Assembly (NCBI GenBank): GCA_018666155.1
Contig: JABJAH010000034.1
Location: 1 to 64,000 of the forward strand
Reading direction: 5' to 3'
Source: Rhodospirillaceae bacterium
Lineage (GTDB): Bacteria; Pseudomonadota; Alphaproteobacteria; Rhodospirillales; Rhodospirillaceae
Length of the DNA stretch: 64,000 nucleotides
Notes under the pieces: generated by a model
The model's input: the letters and a program-made list of their open reading frames with translations, nothing else
What the model was told of the DNA's origin: nothing
Database searches by the model: none
Translations under genes and position numbers: made by a program
Shown here: piece after piece, positions 43,023 through 52,259 of the stretch
Layout of the letters: every line of letters starts with the position of its first letter
Numbering within the stretch: position 1 is the first letter of the stretch

Positions 43023-44066
43023 GTGACTGCGAAAAAAATTGCCGTTGTCTTATTCAATCTCGGTGGCCCGGATTCTCTCGAGTCAGTCCGGCCGTTTTTG
43101 TTCAATCTGTTTAACGATCCGGCGATTCTGCGCATGCCGAATCCAATGCGATGGATGATCGCCCAGCTTATTTCACGCAGCCGGGCTGAGAAGTCTCGTG
43201 GAATTTATGCGTTGGTCGGTGGCCGCTCCCCATTGCTGCCATCAACTCAGGCACAGGCGGACGCTCTGCAAATCAGCCTTAGCGGCTTGGCGGATACGGT
43301 CAGCGTGCATGTGTGTATGCAGTATTGGCATCCGATGGCGAAGGAAACCGTTGCGGCAATAAAACAAGAGGCGCCTGATCGGGTCGTCCTATTGCCGCTG
43401 TACCCGCAGTTCTCAACAACGACAGCAGGCACATCGCTGCGGGCGTTTCACAGGGAAGCCCAGACTCAAGGTCTCGCTGCACCCATTGACTCGCTATGTT
43501 GTTTTCCGCTGCAGGCGGGTTTTTTGGCAGAAACGATCGGAAACATTCGCCAGTCACTTTCTGTAGCGACCAAGTCCGGAAAACCGAGGCTACTTCTTTC
43601 TGCTCACGGTCTACCCGAACGGACGATTGGGGCCGGCGATCCGTATCAATGGCAGGTTGAGCGGACGGCTAACGCGATTGTTGACGCGTTTGGCGACACT
43701 GATCTTGATCACGTCATTTGTTATCAAAGCCGGGTCGGGCCAGTGAAGTGGATCGGGCCCTTTATAGAAGATGAAATCAGACGGGCTGGTCAGGACAAGG
43801 TCCCGGTCGTGATCGCGCCCATTAGCTTTGTCTCAGAACATGTTGAGACGCTGGTCGAAATCGAACAGGAAATGCGCGAACTGGCCGAAGAGGTTGGTGT
43901 CCCCGGGTTTGAACGCGTGCCCGCCGTAGCTATCGGCCCAGCGTTTATTGCCGGTTTGGCTGAGCTAGTTCACCGTGTACTTGCTCGCGGCGGCACGGCG
44001 TCAGAACAAGGCGAGCGTCTGTGCCCCAAATCGTTCAGCCAATGTCCTATGGCTGTTGCGAGTTAA
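43023..44066 (+). CDS. hemH: Ferrochelatase
   Basis: Terminal enzyme of protoheme synthesis: inserts Fe(II) into protoporphyrin IX at the inner membrane face. 347 aa. Motifs: 'VLFNLGGPDSLESVRPFL' at the N-terminus, 'GGRSPLLPSTQAQ', the catalytic 'LLSAHGLPERTI' with the metal-binding His, 'CYQSRVGPVKWIGP' and 'VIAPISFVSEHVETLVEIE' with the paired acidic residues. GTG start with a purine-rich GGGGCAGC upstream. No C-terminal Fe-S cysteine cluster is evident. It borders the heme-protein-rich accessory region but is probably core metabolism. Confidence 0.95.
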   Translation: MTAKKIAVVLFNLGGPDSLESVRPFLFNLFNDPAILRMPNPMRWMIAQLISRSRAEKSRGIYALVGGRSPLLPSTQAQADALQISLSGLADTVSVHVCMQYWHPMAKETVAAIKQEAPDRVVLLPLYPQFSTTTAGTSLRAFHREAQTQGLAAPIDSLCCFPLQAGFLAETIGNIRQSLSVATKSGKPRLLLSAHGLPERTIGAGDPYQWQVERTANAIVDAFGDTDLDHVICYQSRVGPVKWIGPFIEDEIRRAGQDKVPVVIAPISFVSEHVETLVEIEQEMRELAEEVGVPGFERVPAVAIGPAFIAGLAELVHRVLARGGTASEQGERLCPKSFSQCPMAVAS

Positions 44067-44181
44067 TTTAGGGGCTTTTGCGCCGTAAATTCCGGTTTTC
44101 AGGTGGCCGGAGGATCGCAGAAACCTTGCTCATGCTTGCCGGTCCGGTCTACAACCCAGGTCCGTTCGCATCAGGTGAATC

Positions 44182-44655
44182 ATGACCGCGCCAGAAACTG
44201 ATAACCGGCCAAAAGATTGGGACGGCGTCCCTCCTCCGCCGCTGACACATTCGAGTCTGTGTCCGGTGTTTTTGGCTTTGGGCTGGGTATGTGTCGGGCT
44301 TGGGTTTATTGGTGCGTTTTTGCCCGGGTTACCGACAACTGTATTTCTTATTATTGCCTTGTGGGCTTTTTCCAAGAGCTCCGACCGGTTGCGCTGGTGG
44401 CTTTGGACTCATCCTCGATTTGGCGCGACGCTGCGGGCCTGGCATATGCACCGCGTGATCCCGCCTCCAGCCAAAGCGGCAGCTGTCGTGATGATGATGA
44501 TCAGTGTGGCAATCATTGCGGTATCGTCATCGTCCTGGCAAGTGCCGGCGATCTTAGCCGCGGTTTTGGCTCCAATAGCAGCGTGGATCGTCACCCGGCG
44601 CAGCGCGGCGCCGGTCGACAGTGCTGTCGATAGCGGTGAAGCGGTTGACGCTTAG
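44182..44655 (+). CDS. DUF454/YbaN-family small membrane protein
   Basis: A 157-aa inner-membrane protein with the DUF454 (YbaN) hallmarks: 'LGWVCVGLGFIGAFLPGLPTT' in pieces, the 'LPTTVFLIIALWAFSKSS' turn and 'HPRFG' before a second hydrophobic pair. Function of the family is unknown; in other bacteria it lies near heme or adenine phosphoribosyltransferase genes. It follows hemH by 115 bp on the same strand. An imperfect hairpin at about 44065-44091 lies between them. Confidence 0.85.
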   Translation: MTAPETDNRPKDWDGVPPPPLTHSSLCPVFLALGWVCVGLGFIGAFLPGLPTTVFLIIALWAFSKSSDRLRWWLWTHPRFGATLRAWHMHRVIPPPAKAAAVVMMMISVAIIAVSSSSWQVPAILAAVLAPIAAWIVTRRSAAPVDSAVDSGEAVDA

Positions 44656-44659
44656 GCTG

Positions 44660-46708
44660 TCACGCCCATACGCCCTCTTTTTCAAGTTTGAGTGGCTCGC
44701 TAGATCCGATCGGGTCGGCGAACTTGGGTGTGACTTGAAACGTGAGGCCACCGGTTAGTCCGACCGCTTGATTGGCGGCGATAAAGAGTCCAGTCAGATC
44801 GCGGCGAATGTCATCATCTAGTTTTTCATGACTGCGGATCATCATGTCAAAACCCTTGGTGTCTTCGTGCACCATGCCGTCCAGTTGCAAGGCACCCAAT
44901 TGGGAAAGCTCTAAGTCCAAAAGAAAACGAAGGCCTGTGCCGCCTTTCTTTTCGTCTTTTTCGTCATCCTCGTCGTCTGGGTCCTCTCGACGGGTGATGA
45001 GATTGATCTTCTCGATTTGACCTTGGGCGTTCCAGGGCAGGGGTGTCGTCCGCCACTCACCAGCGGTTTCCCTAGATTGAACACTGAGTTGTGCGACTTC
45101 ACCCGACAAAGTGCGGGCTAGGTTGGCGCCGCGGGGGCCGGTGCGTTCCAGCGCGCGCAAATTATTGTCGCCGGGCCACTGTCGAATATCACCGCTGCGC
45201 ATGGACTGAATGAAAGACATCGCCGCCACGATAGTGCGTGGTCCGCCGTTTGGAAGTGTATTGGCCAGCATCTGTGCCGCTTGTGGATCAGACCGCTGCA
45301 AGACTTGCAGTGCTTCGGTCAGCGTGGGCCATGGTGCCGCGCCGGCGGTAAACGGTAGGGTGCTTGTTGACGGTGGTGGGGCAGCGCTAGCCGCATCGGC
45401 TCGCGGCGTGGATTGAGCGAGAACTTCAAGTGTTACGGTCGTGCCGGGTGGTAAATTGGCTGGGCTAGCGAGTTGTATCGTTCCGGCGGCGGTTTGAATG
45501 GTTGGCTGTGCCGTCGTCGAATGGTTCGTAATAGTCCCGAGCAACGCCAGTTGAACAGGTGAAGGTTGGGTTTGAACTGGTGTTGCAAATGGCGGTGCAG
45601 ACCAGCCTTGCACTCCGACCAACCGAATACCCGTTTGCGCAGTACCGCCGGTTGGCAACGTACTGCCAGGTCCTTGAGGCGATGATTGAATTGTATTCTG
45701 TAGAGTCGTCTGCCCGGCCCCAAGCCCTGTTCCAGAGCCAGGTGCGGTTGGCGATGGTGTTGCCCCGGCTGTTGCGAGCGCTGGAGGCGTTGCGCCAGGC
45801 GTGATCGGCGCGCCGGGGGTTGTTGGTGTTGGGTTTGTACTTGCGGCTGGCGTCCCGCCGATGGCTGTCGCTCCAACCGGCTGAGCTTGGTTGAGGCCCG
45901 TGACACGAATAGTCAGGTCCGAGCCGGTAACGAATCCGGTCTGTAGCAACTGAGGCTGGGCCCCAGCCTGCGCCGTTGCAAGACCGGGTGTGGTTGTGCC
46001 TGTAAGAACAAAGGCGTTCAGCGGCCCGGCCTGAGTCAAGGAGACCGGCCCGCCCGGAGTCCAGGCTTGCCCAAAGGTTAGGGCACCTTGTGGCGCCAGT
46101 TGGCCTGCTCCCGGTGTTGGCGGAAGGCTAGGCTGTAGCGGTGCGGCTGCACGATCAGCGGCAAGCTGGACCAGAGCTTGTTGAATGGGCTGGCCGTTGA
46201 GCGATGCAAATCGAACGGTGACTTGGTTGTTGTTTGTGGACACGACATCAAAAGCCACACGTGCCCCTTCGGGCAAGGGCAACGGTGTGCGCAGAATGAC
46301 GTCACCCACGGGTGTTCGAACATGAACGACAGGCGCTTGAGGTTGCGGTGCCGTTGGCGCTGGTTGTCCCCGGGGCGCTTGTGCTTCTGGCGGAGCTGGC
46401 GTCTGTGCCGGTGGTGGCGCAGGTGTGCTCGACGGAGGTGCAGCTCTCGCGGCGTCAACGCGCACGGTTTCTGTTCGTGCGTCTACCCGGTTGGTGTCGA
46501 CTGCGTTTTGTAAGGTTTGAACGGCGGCCCGCCCAGAGTCTGGTGGTGCAGGCGGGGGCGGCTGGACCGTGCCTTCTATTCGTGTGCCCGCAGCAGCTCG
46601 AAGCAGTTCCACCGAGGGTTCCCGCACCACCGCGGTTGGCACCGCTTGAGCGGTGGCTGCAGGTTGGGGCGGTGGCGCTTGAGCGCCCGGCGGGAGGATG
46701 GTCGACAT
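44660..46708 (-). CDS. fliK: Flagellar hook-length control protein FliK-like
   Basis: A 682-aa protein: long Pro/Ala/Thr/Gln-rich disordered N-terminal region (1-430) and a folded C-terminal domain (about 560-670) with 'LELSQLGALQLDGMVHED' and 'GLTFQVTPKF', like the FliK C-terminal substrate-switch domain. FliK measures hook length and switches export specificity. It follows flhG with a one-base gap, so it is part of the flhA-flhF-flhG run. The extreme low complexity explains many spurious antisense frames here. The family call rests on the C-terminal pattern and context. Confidence 0.75.
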   Translation of the reverse strand: MSTILPPGAQAPPPQPAATAQAVPTAVVREPSVELLRAAAGTRIEGTVQPPPPAPPDSGRAAVQTLQNAVDTNRVDARTETVRVDAARAAPPSSTPAPPPAQTPAPPEAQAPRGQPAPTAPQPQAPVVHVRTPVGDVILRTPLPLPEGARVAFDVVSTNNNQVTVRFASLNGQPIQQALVQLAADRAAAPLQPSLPPTPGAGQLAPQGALTFGQAWTPGGPVSLTQAGPLNAFVLTGTTTPGLATAQAGAQPQLLQTGFVTGSDLTIRVTGLNQAQPVGATAIGGTPAASTNPTPTTPGAPITPGATPPALATAGATPSPTAPGSGTGLGAGQTTLQNTIQSSPQGPGSTLPTGGTAQTGIRLVGVQGWSAPPFATPVQTQPSPVQLALLGTITNHSTTAQPTIQTAAGTIQLASPANLPPGTTVTLEVLAQSTPRADAASAAPPPSTSTLPFTAGAAPWPTLTEALQVLQRSDPQAAQMLANTLPNGGPRTIVAAMSFIQSMRSGDIRQWPGDNNLRALERTGPRGANLARTLSGEVAQLSVQSRETAGEWRTTPLPWNAQGQIEKINLITRREDPDDEDDEKDEKKGGTGLRFLLDLELSQLGALQLDGMVHEDTKGFDMMIRSHEKLDDDIRRDLTGLFIAANQAVGLTGGLTFQVTPKFADPIGSSEPLKLEKEGVWA

Positions 46709-46709
46709 C

Positions 46710-47540
46710 TCAGTTTGCGATCAGTCTTTCGGCGATCGTTGCAACATCCAAAGCCGCTTCCGAATTAGGTGATCGGATTAATATGGGTGTTTGGTTGCGT
46801 ATGGTCTCACGAACCCTGGCGTCACGACGGATGATACCGGCAAGTGGCGGTGAAATTTTGAGAAATCCTTGGCATGCCTTAAACAAGGTTTGGTAAGTGC
46901 GCTCGCCTTCTCGTGTAGAATTGGACGCGTTAACGACAACACGGATGTCCAAGTTAGGGCGTTCCAATGCGGTAACCTTGATGAAGGCGTAGGCATCGGT
47001 GAGCGAGGTGGGCTCGTCGCTGGTCACGACCAGGACAGTGTCCGCCGCACGGGCGAGCTGCCTAACGGATTTCTCGACGCCGGCACCAAGGTCGAGAATG
47101 ACACGATCATAGCGCGCTGCGATCAAAGCCAGGTCTTCACCCAAAATCTGTAGCCGAGAAATTGGAATATTTGCCAGGCTACCTGATCCTGATCGACCGG
47201 CAATGACGTCGAAACCGCCTTGTTCGTAATGCATTGATGCTTGATTGAGTGAAAGTTTGCCCGCGATGACGCTGCCAAGATCGTAGTGCGGCATCAGGCC
47301 AAGCTGGATATCGACGTTGGCGAGGCCAAGGTCACCGTCAAAGAGGAGAACGCGATCACCGCGCATCGCTAAGGCATGACTCAAGGTGATCGAGAAAAAG
47401 GTCTTACCGACGCCGCCTTTGCCGGATGCAACGGCGATAATGCGGCCTCGCTTAGCCGAGACAGCAGGTCTTCCAGCCAGAGATGGCGTTTGTTTGCCTG
47501 AGGGCGGTTTAGAGGGCGGCGGTAAATCGGAGTTCATCAA
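46710..47540 (-). CDS. flhG: MinD-like ATPase FlhG (flagellar number regulator)
   Basis: A 276-aa MinD/ParA-type ATPase. The deviant Walker A 'AVASGKGGVGKTFFS' (about 36-50), 'LLFDGDLGLANVDIQLGL' (about 66) with switch II Asp, and 'DRVILDLGAGVEKSV' (about 143) are all intact. FlhG works with FlhF to set flagellar number and position. The first codons overlap the end of flhF by 4 bp (ATGA), and fliK-like follows. Partner FlhF is adjacent, which supports FlhG rather than MinD. Confidence 0.92.
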   Translation of the reverse strand: MMNSDLPPPSKPPSGKQTPSLAGRPAVSAKRGRIIAVASGKGGVGKTFFSITLSHALAMRGDRVLLFDGDLGLANVDIQLGLMPHYDLGSVIAGKLSLNQASMHYEQGGFDVIAGRSGSGSLANIPISRLQILGEDLALIAARYDRVILDLGAGVEKSVRQLARAADTVLVVTSDEPTSLTDAYAFIKVTALERPNLDIRVVVNASNSTREGERTYQTLFKACQGFLKISPPLAGIIRRDARVRETIRNQTPILIRSPNSEAALDVATIAERLIAN

Positions 47541-48559
47541 AACACCTCAGTTCTGGGGCCTGCGGGCCGTTCTGGCGATTCTGTGTCTTCAAAGCGAGCC
47601 GGTTGTAGGTCTTCGTCCGGCGGTAGGATCATGCGGGCCATCGATACCGGATTGATGGCGCAAAGACCGGTGGCAACATGGGGGTTCAAGCTGACCTCAG
47701 AGAACATCAATTGTCCTGCGTCCGCGGCGGCCAAGACCGCGCCAAGTCTGCGAGTCATGTCGAGACGGGTCGCCAATATGCGTGTCGCACCGCATGCCGA
47801 GAAAGATTCACCAATGTCGGCAGCCTCACCCGCGTCGCCGCCTGCGGCCAGCACTAAAATAGGCTCGACATCGGCACTGTGAGTGAGTGCTTTTAGATAG
47901 TCCATATCGTGATGGCTAAACGGATTCAGTCCAGGGCTGTCGATGAACACGAGATCATACTGTTCCATCATTGTATCGACGGCCTGAGGTAATGCGTCTG
48001 GTCCGCGGACTTGAGCAATCTCAACTTCGAGAATTTTCGTGAAAGCGGTGAGTTGTTCGACCGCGCCGGCGCGAATTGTGTCTGTAGTGACGACACCGAC
48101 TGGCCGGCCTGCTAGTCGGGCTCGTGCTGCCAGCTTAGCGACGGTTATGGTTTTCCCTGACCCAGGTGGTCCGACCAACATAAAGGGACGTGGTGCTTTA
48201 CGTTCCGGCAAAGGTGCGAAGTCGAAGTGGTCTTCTAGTGCGGCGGCGCAGGCCATGGTCGGTGAGCCGACTTCGACCGAACGCGCGGTCATAACCAATT
48301 TCTCGATCAACCGCGCCGGTACGCCATGGTAGGTCAGTGCCTCGCGCACGCCTTCCGAGAAGGGGGTCGTGTCTTCGCCAGCCAGGGCCCGGGCAATATC
48401 CTCTTCACCGTCAGGTTCTTCCAACGCGGCCGTGATGCGCACACCTTGGCCGTCAGAAGACCGCTGGGTTGAGACGATGATTGCATCTTCTCCCAGTTCT
48501 TCGCGAACCAAGTTCATGGCTTCGGCCATGGTGGCGGCTGTGTACGACTTTAGGCGCAT
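47537..48559 (-). CDS. flhF: Flagellar biosynthesis GTPase FlhF
   Basis: A 340-aa SRP-type GTPase that places the polar flagellum. The N-terminus 'MRLKSYTAATMAEAMNLVRE' is typical of FlhF. The NG core has P-loop 'LVGPPGSGKTITVAKLA' (about 128-144), 'VVTTDTIRAGAVEQL' (G2), 'YDLVFIDSPGLNPF' (G3; Ser-Pro rather than Thr-Ala) and a G4 position reading 'ATRLDMTRRLG' instead of TKxD. The basic linker (B domain) is short. Overlaps flhG by 4 bp. It lies 71 bp downstream of the broken flhA. Confidence 0.93.
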   Translation of the reverse strand: MRLKSYTAATMAEAMNLVREELGEDAIIVSTQRSSDGQGVRITAALEEPDGEEDIARALAGEDTTPFSEGVREALTYHGVPARLIEKLVMTARSVEVGSPTMACAAALEDHFDFAPLPERKAPRPFMLVGPPGSGKTITVAKLAARARLAGRPVGVVTTDTIRAGAVEQLTAFTKILEVEIAQVRGPDALPQAVDTMMEQYDLVFIDSPGLNPFSHHDMDYLKALTHSADVEPILVLAAGGDAGEAADIGESFSACGATRILATRLDMTRRLGAVLAAADAGQLMFSEVSLNPHVATGLCAINPVSMARMILPPDEDLQPARFEDTESPERPAGPRTEVF

Positions 48560-48630
48560 TGTTTAAGACCTATGGCGCTCCCCAACGCTGTTGGCGTGAC
48601 TCAAAGTGCTTGGCTTAGTGTCACTATAGG

Positions 48631-49860
48631 TCAGATTTGGCCGACCGTTTTGATTTTTGCTTTCGGATGAATTTCATTCTGCGACATCACGACCGTCATG
48701 GGCCTGAATCGATCGATTATTGATCGAACGTAGGGCCGGACTGTCGGTGACGTAAGTAACACGGGAGTTTCCCCTTGCATGGCAAACCGCTCGAAATTCT
48801 GACGTACCGCCGTAATGAATTCCTGTAATCGGGACGGCGCCATCGAGAGTTGCCGCTCATCGCCCTGTCCAACCAAAGACTCAGTGAAGGCCTGCTCCCA
48901 TTCCGGTGACAAAGTCACCAGCGGAATGATGCTTTCTTCGTCAGTGTTCGAATCGGAAAGCTGCCTGGCAAGACGGGTTCGAACGTGCTCGCTAATTTGC
49001 ATGACGTTGCGTGTCGCGGCGCATGCTTCGGCGATGCCCTCAAGGATTGTCGGCAGATCGCGAATAGAAATCCGTTCGGAAAGTAGGTTCTGCAACACGC
49101 GTTGGATACCAGCGACACTGATTTGGGCAGGCACAATTTCTGCGATCAACTTTTGCTGTTCTTTATCTAGTTCGTCCATGAGCTTCTGAGACTCAGTGTA
49201 GGACAGCAGTTCTTGCATGTTGTCGCGGACGATTTCAGTGAGGTGAGTTGTGATAACCGTTGGCGGATCAACAACTGTGTAGCCGCGGAATAGGGCTTCT
49301 TCGCGAGCGGCCGGGTCGATCCATAGAGCGGGAAGACCGAACGTCGGCTCGCGTGTGCGCTCGCCAGGTAGAGAAATCTCTTCGCCGCGCGGGTCCATTA
49401 CCAAAAGCATGTTGGGGCGAAGGTCACCGCGACCGGCTTCGACTTCTTTGACGTATAGTGCTTACGAGTTGGCGGGCAGTTGCATGTTGTCCTGGATGCG
49501 AACGGATGGCATCACGAATCCCATGTCGGTGGCAAGCGCACGACGCAGGCTTTTGATTTGATCCGTAAGGCGGTGATTGTCGTTGTTAATCATCGACAAT
49601 AAACCGTAACCCAATTCTAGCCGGACTTGATCGATGCGCATCGCTGAGGAGATCGGTTCTTCAGGGATGGCCGATTCTTGGATTCCGAGATCCATATCGA
49701 GTTCGGCGGCTGCGGCCAATGTTTGGTTTTGTTTAAATGTCTTCCACCCCGCTGCTGAGCCGGTAATGATGGCTAGGAAGAGGAAGGGGCCAAGGTTTTT
49801 GAGCTGTTGCACAAACGGATTCACTGTCGATCCCTTTCCCGAATGACCCATTGTCCTCAT
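48631..49860 (-). pseudogene. flhA: flhA remnant: 5'-truncated with an in-frame stop
   Basis: Fragment of the flagellar export gate protein FlhA. The 5' part (49860-49462) encodes one hydrophobic helix ('PFLFLAIITGSAAGW') and then the start of the cytoplasmic domain, ending 'RIQDNMQLPANS' and TAA at 49439-49441 or nearby in the same frame. Reading straight on, the frame continues 'ALYVKEVEAGRGDLRPNM' and runs to 48631, ending 'AKIKTVGQI', all recognisably FlhA. So one nonsense change, probably of a Tyr codon, interrupts an otherwise continuous domain. The first roughly 280 residues of FlhA (seven or more TM helices) are missing, and a stop lies five codons before the first Met. It would not make a working gate. 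Confidence 0.85.
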
Positions 49861-49950
49861 CCGTCCCGGGATTTATTGAGGGTTTGGGTCAAAAAGCTTT
49901 GTTGCCTCTAGGTTTAGAAGTTAAGAGGGCTGGGTGAAGAAGACGTTAAC

Positions 49951-49971
49951 ACCCGGCAAGATTTGCCGGGT
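49951..49971. repeat. Perfect 9-bp inverted repeat between flhA remnant and nrtR
   Basis: ACCCGGCAA and TTGCCGGGT pair perfectly around a 3-base loop (GAT). No T-run follows on either strand, so it is a weak terminator candidate. It lies 37 bp upstream of nrtR and could be an operator or an mRNA hairpin in the nrtR leader. It differs from the palindrome upstream of nadA. Confidence 0.6.
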
Positions 49972-50007
49972 TGACCTGAACCGAGAAGCGCAGCCCACTG
50001 CACTGCC

Positions 50008-51003
50008 ATGAGCAAAAAAACACCGTCAGGCTCTACTCAGGCCGTTGTCCTTGATCTTGGGGCCGTAATCGCAACGGTCGCAGACGATGATCCGCGTGTT
50101 TTACTGGTCAATGCCGAGGACACAGACTCTAGGCCACGCCTACCCTCCGGCCCGTTCGATCCAGATAGTGATCGGACGATGGAGGAGGGGCTTCGCCGCT
50201 GGATTGCAGAACAAACAGGACTCACCGTTGGATTTGTAGAGCAGCTGTATACCTTTGGTGACCGGTTTCGCGATCCGGACAACCGGGCGGGCGGGCCACG
50301 GTCTATTTCGGTCGGATATGTTGCCCTCATTCGACAATCTGCCGCGAAACGACCGGCTGGATCAGACTGGTTTGATTGGTATCGGCTCTTTCCCTGGGAA
50401 GATTGGCGCCATGGCCGTCCGGCGCTATTGGATGAGATCCTTAAGCCAAAAATCGGCTCGTGGATTGACGGCGCTGAAGATGCCAAAGCCAAAAGAGCAC
50501 GTCGCGGGCGCTCAGACATCGCGTTCGGGTTTAGCGATGTGGGTTGGGATGCAGATCGCGTTTTGGAGCGCTATGAACTGCTTTACGAGGCTGGCTTAGT
50601 CGCGGAAACCGTAACGGATGGGCGGATTAAGACCGGACAGGGCCAATCTGATGCCCATGCGTGGACAGGGCTGCCACTTCACCAGGATCACCGGCGGATC
50701 CTCGCCACAGCTTTAGGCCGATTGCGGGGCAAAATCCGCTATAGACCCGTCATTTTTGAAGTTATGCCGATAGCATTCACATTATTGCAACTACAGAGGG
50801 CTGTCGAAGCACTCGCCGGTGCTCCATTGCATAAACAGAACTTCCGCCGCCTCGTCGCCGCTGAGGGGCTAGTCGAGCCCACGGGGCGAGTCTCTTCAGA
50901 GACGGGGGGGCGACCCGCAGAACTCTTTCGCTTCCGCCCCGACGTCGTGCGTGAGCGGCCGGCGCCCGGTGTTCGCATGCCGCGCGGAAGGCGCGCAAAA
51001 TAA
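50008..51003 (+). CDS. nrtR: NrtR-family Nudix-related transcriptional regulator of NAD synthesis
   Basis: A 331-aa protein with an N-terminal Nudix-like domain (about 10-150) and C-terminal winged helix (about 240-310). The Nudix box region 'LPSGPFDPDSDRTMEEGL' then 'RRWIAEQTGL' lacks the full REUxEE catalytic set, as expected for NrtR, which senses ADP-ribose instead of hydrolysing it. The winged-helix part has 'MPIAFTLLQLQRAVEALAG', 'KQNFRRLVAAEGLVEPTG' and 'GGRPAELFRF', the NrtR hallmark. It precedes nadA-nadC on the same strand, and a 19-bp palindrome upstream of nadA is its probable binding site. It is longer than typical NrtR (about 220-240 aa), with an insert around 120-220. Confidence 0.9.
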   Translation: MSKKTPSGSTQAVVLDLGAVIATVADDDPRVLLVNAEDTDSRPRLPSGPFDPDSDRTMEEGLRRWIAEQTGLTVGFVEQLYTFGDRFRDPDNRAGGPRSISVGYVALIRQSAAKRPAGSDWFDWYRLFPWEDWRHGRPALLDEILKPKIGSWIDGAEDAKAKRARRGRSDIAFGFSDVGWDADRVLERYELLYEAGLVAETVTDGRIKTGQGQSDAHAWTGLPLHQDHRRILATALGRLRGKIRYRPVIFEVMPIAFTLLQLQRAVEALAGAPLHKQNFRRLVAAEGLVEPTGRVSSETGGRPAELFRFRPDVVRERPAPGVRMPRGRRAK

Positions 51004-51141
51004 GGGTTTCTAGCGATAATTCCCGGCGTGAACCGATAGTCTGAGCTCGGTTTTGACTCGCGATTTCTTGACTTGTGTCAGTCCGGTGACTAGCTTTCGC
51101 TCAGCGCGAGCATAAGGGCGGGCTTTTTTATGCGCTCCCCA

Positions 51142-51160
51142 TATGCTCAAATTAAGTATA
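51142..51160. promoter_or_regulatory. Candidate NrtR operator upstream of nadA
   Basis: A 19-bp imperfect palindrome, TATGCTCAAATTAAGTATA, symmetric at 14 of 18 non-central positions and fully at purine/pyrimidine level. It ends 33 bp before the nadA start, where a repressor would block transcription. AT-rich palindromes of this size are the known type of NrtR site, and nrtR is the gene just upstream. The identification is by position and symmetry only. Confidence 0.6.
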
Positions 51161-51193
51161 AGTATCACGTAACCGTATTGAGAGAGTGGCGGA

Positions 51194-52222
51194 ATGAACG
51201 CTTCAAACCTTGCCCCTGCTGACCTGACCTTTAGCGAGGAAATACAGAGCCGCACTGCTCCGCTGTATGAGCGAGTGAAGAAGGTTATTCCTGAAATCGA
51301 ATGGGCCGTCCACGCGCCCAAAATCGATGCCATTAACAGGCTTAAGGCAGAGCGGAACGCTGTCATTCTCGGCCACAATTATATGACGCCCGAAATTTAC
51401 CACTGCGTCGCCGACATCGTCGGTGATTCATTGGCCCTTGCCCGCCACGCTGTTGATACTGATGCCGATGTCATCGTCATGGCCGGTGTTCATTTCATGG
51501 CTGAGACGGCCAAGCTGATCAATCCGAATAAGACTGTGTTGATTCCGGATCTTCGCGCCGGTTGCTCACTCGCGGCGTCGATCACTGGCGCCGACGTGCG
51601 TTTGATGAAGGAAAAATACCCGGGCGCACCCGTTGTGACCTACGTCAACACGTCGGCGGAAGTGAAGGCGGAATCTGATATTTGCTGCACGTCCGGTAAT
51701 GCTAAACAGATTATTGAATCCCTCGGGGTTGAACAGGTCATCATGCTGCCCGATGAGTATCTGGCACAGAACGTCGCGCGCGAAACCAACGTGAATATCA
51801 TCACGTGGAAAGGGCGATGCGAAGTTCATGAACAGTTCACCCCACAAGACATTCGTGACTTCCGCGAAAGTTACCCAGGTGTGGTGGTGTTAGCCCATCC
51901 AGAATGTCCGCCAAGCGTTGTCGACGAAGCGGACTATTCAGGGTCGACCGCCGGCATGGCTGACTATGTTGGGGAACACAATCCAGGTCGGGTTGTTTTG
52001 GTGACTGAATGTTCCATGAGCGACAACGTGTCAGCCCAGTATCCGGATATTGAATTTGTGAAGCCGTGCAATCTTTGCCCGCACATGAAGCGCATTGAAC
52101 TCGATAACATTTTGACCGCACTCCAGAATATGGAGCACGAAGTCACGATTGACCCGGCGATTGCTGACAACGCAAGACGGTCCGTTGACCGTATGCTTAA
52201 CGGATGGAAGCCTGGTCAATAA
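51194..52222 (+). CDS. nadA: Quinolinate synthase A
   Basis: Makes quinolinate from iminoaspartate and dihydroxyacetone phosphate with a 4Fe-4S cluster. 342 aa. The three expected cluster cysteines are visible: C124 ('LRAGCSLAA'), C209 ('[10 protein letters not shown]') and C295 ('[10 protein letters not shown]'). '[22 protein letters not shown]' in pieces and 'DYSGSTAGM' complete the signature. First enzyme gene of the NAD unit, followed by nadC after 37 bp. No nadB lies in the window. Confidence 0.96.
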   Translation: MNASNLAPADLTFSEEIQSRTAPLYERVKKVIPEIEWAVHAPKIDAINRLKAERNAVILGHNYMTPEIYHCVADIVGDSLALARHAVDTDADVIVMAGVHFMAETAKLINPNKTVLIPDLRAGCSLAASITGADVRLMKEKYPGAPVVTYVNTSAEVKAESDICCTSGNAKQIIESLGVEQVIMLPDEYLAQNVARETNVNIITWKGRCEVHEQFTPQDIRDFRESYPGVVVLAHPECPPSVVDEADYSGSTAGMADYVGEHNPGRVVLVTECSMSDNVSAQYPDIEFVKPCNLCPHMKRIELDNILTALQNMEHEVTIDPAIADNARRSVDRMLNGWKPGQ

Positions 52223-52259
52223 AACTCCAAGGCTTCTGCCTCTGTAACTGGTTGTTCCT

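Noticed and set aside
44065..44091. Possible hairpin terminator after hemH
   Set aside because: The stem has a mismatch and there is no T-run after it; not convincing enough to list.
45433..46896. Many antisense frames over the FliK-like gene, up to 194 codons
   Set aside because: The GC-rich Pro/Ala/Gln repeats of the FliK-like gene leave stops rare in other frames; the translations are low-complexity and arginine-rich.
46710..47540. MinD (septum placement) instead of FlhG
   Set aside because: Direct overlap with flhF and the absence of minC or minE favour FlhG.
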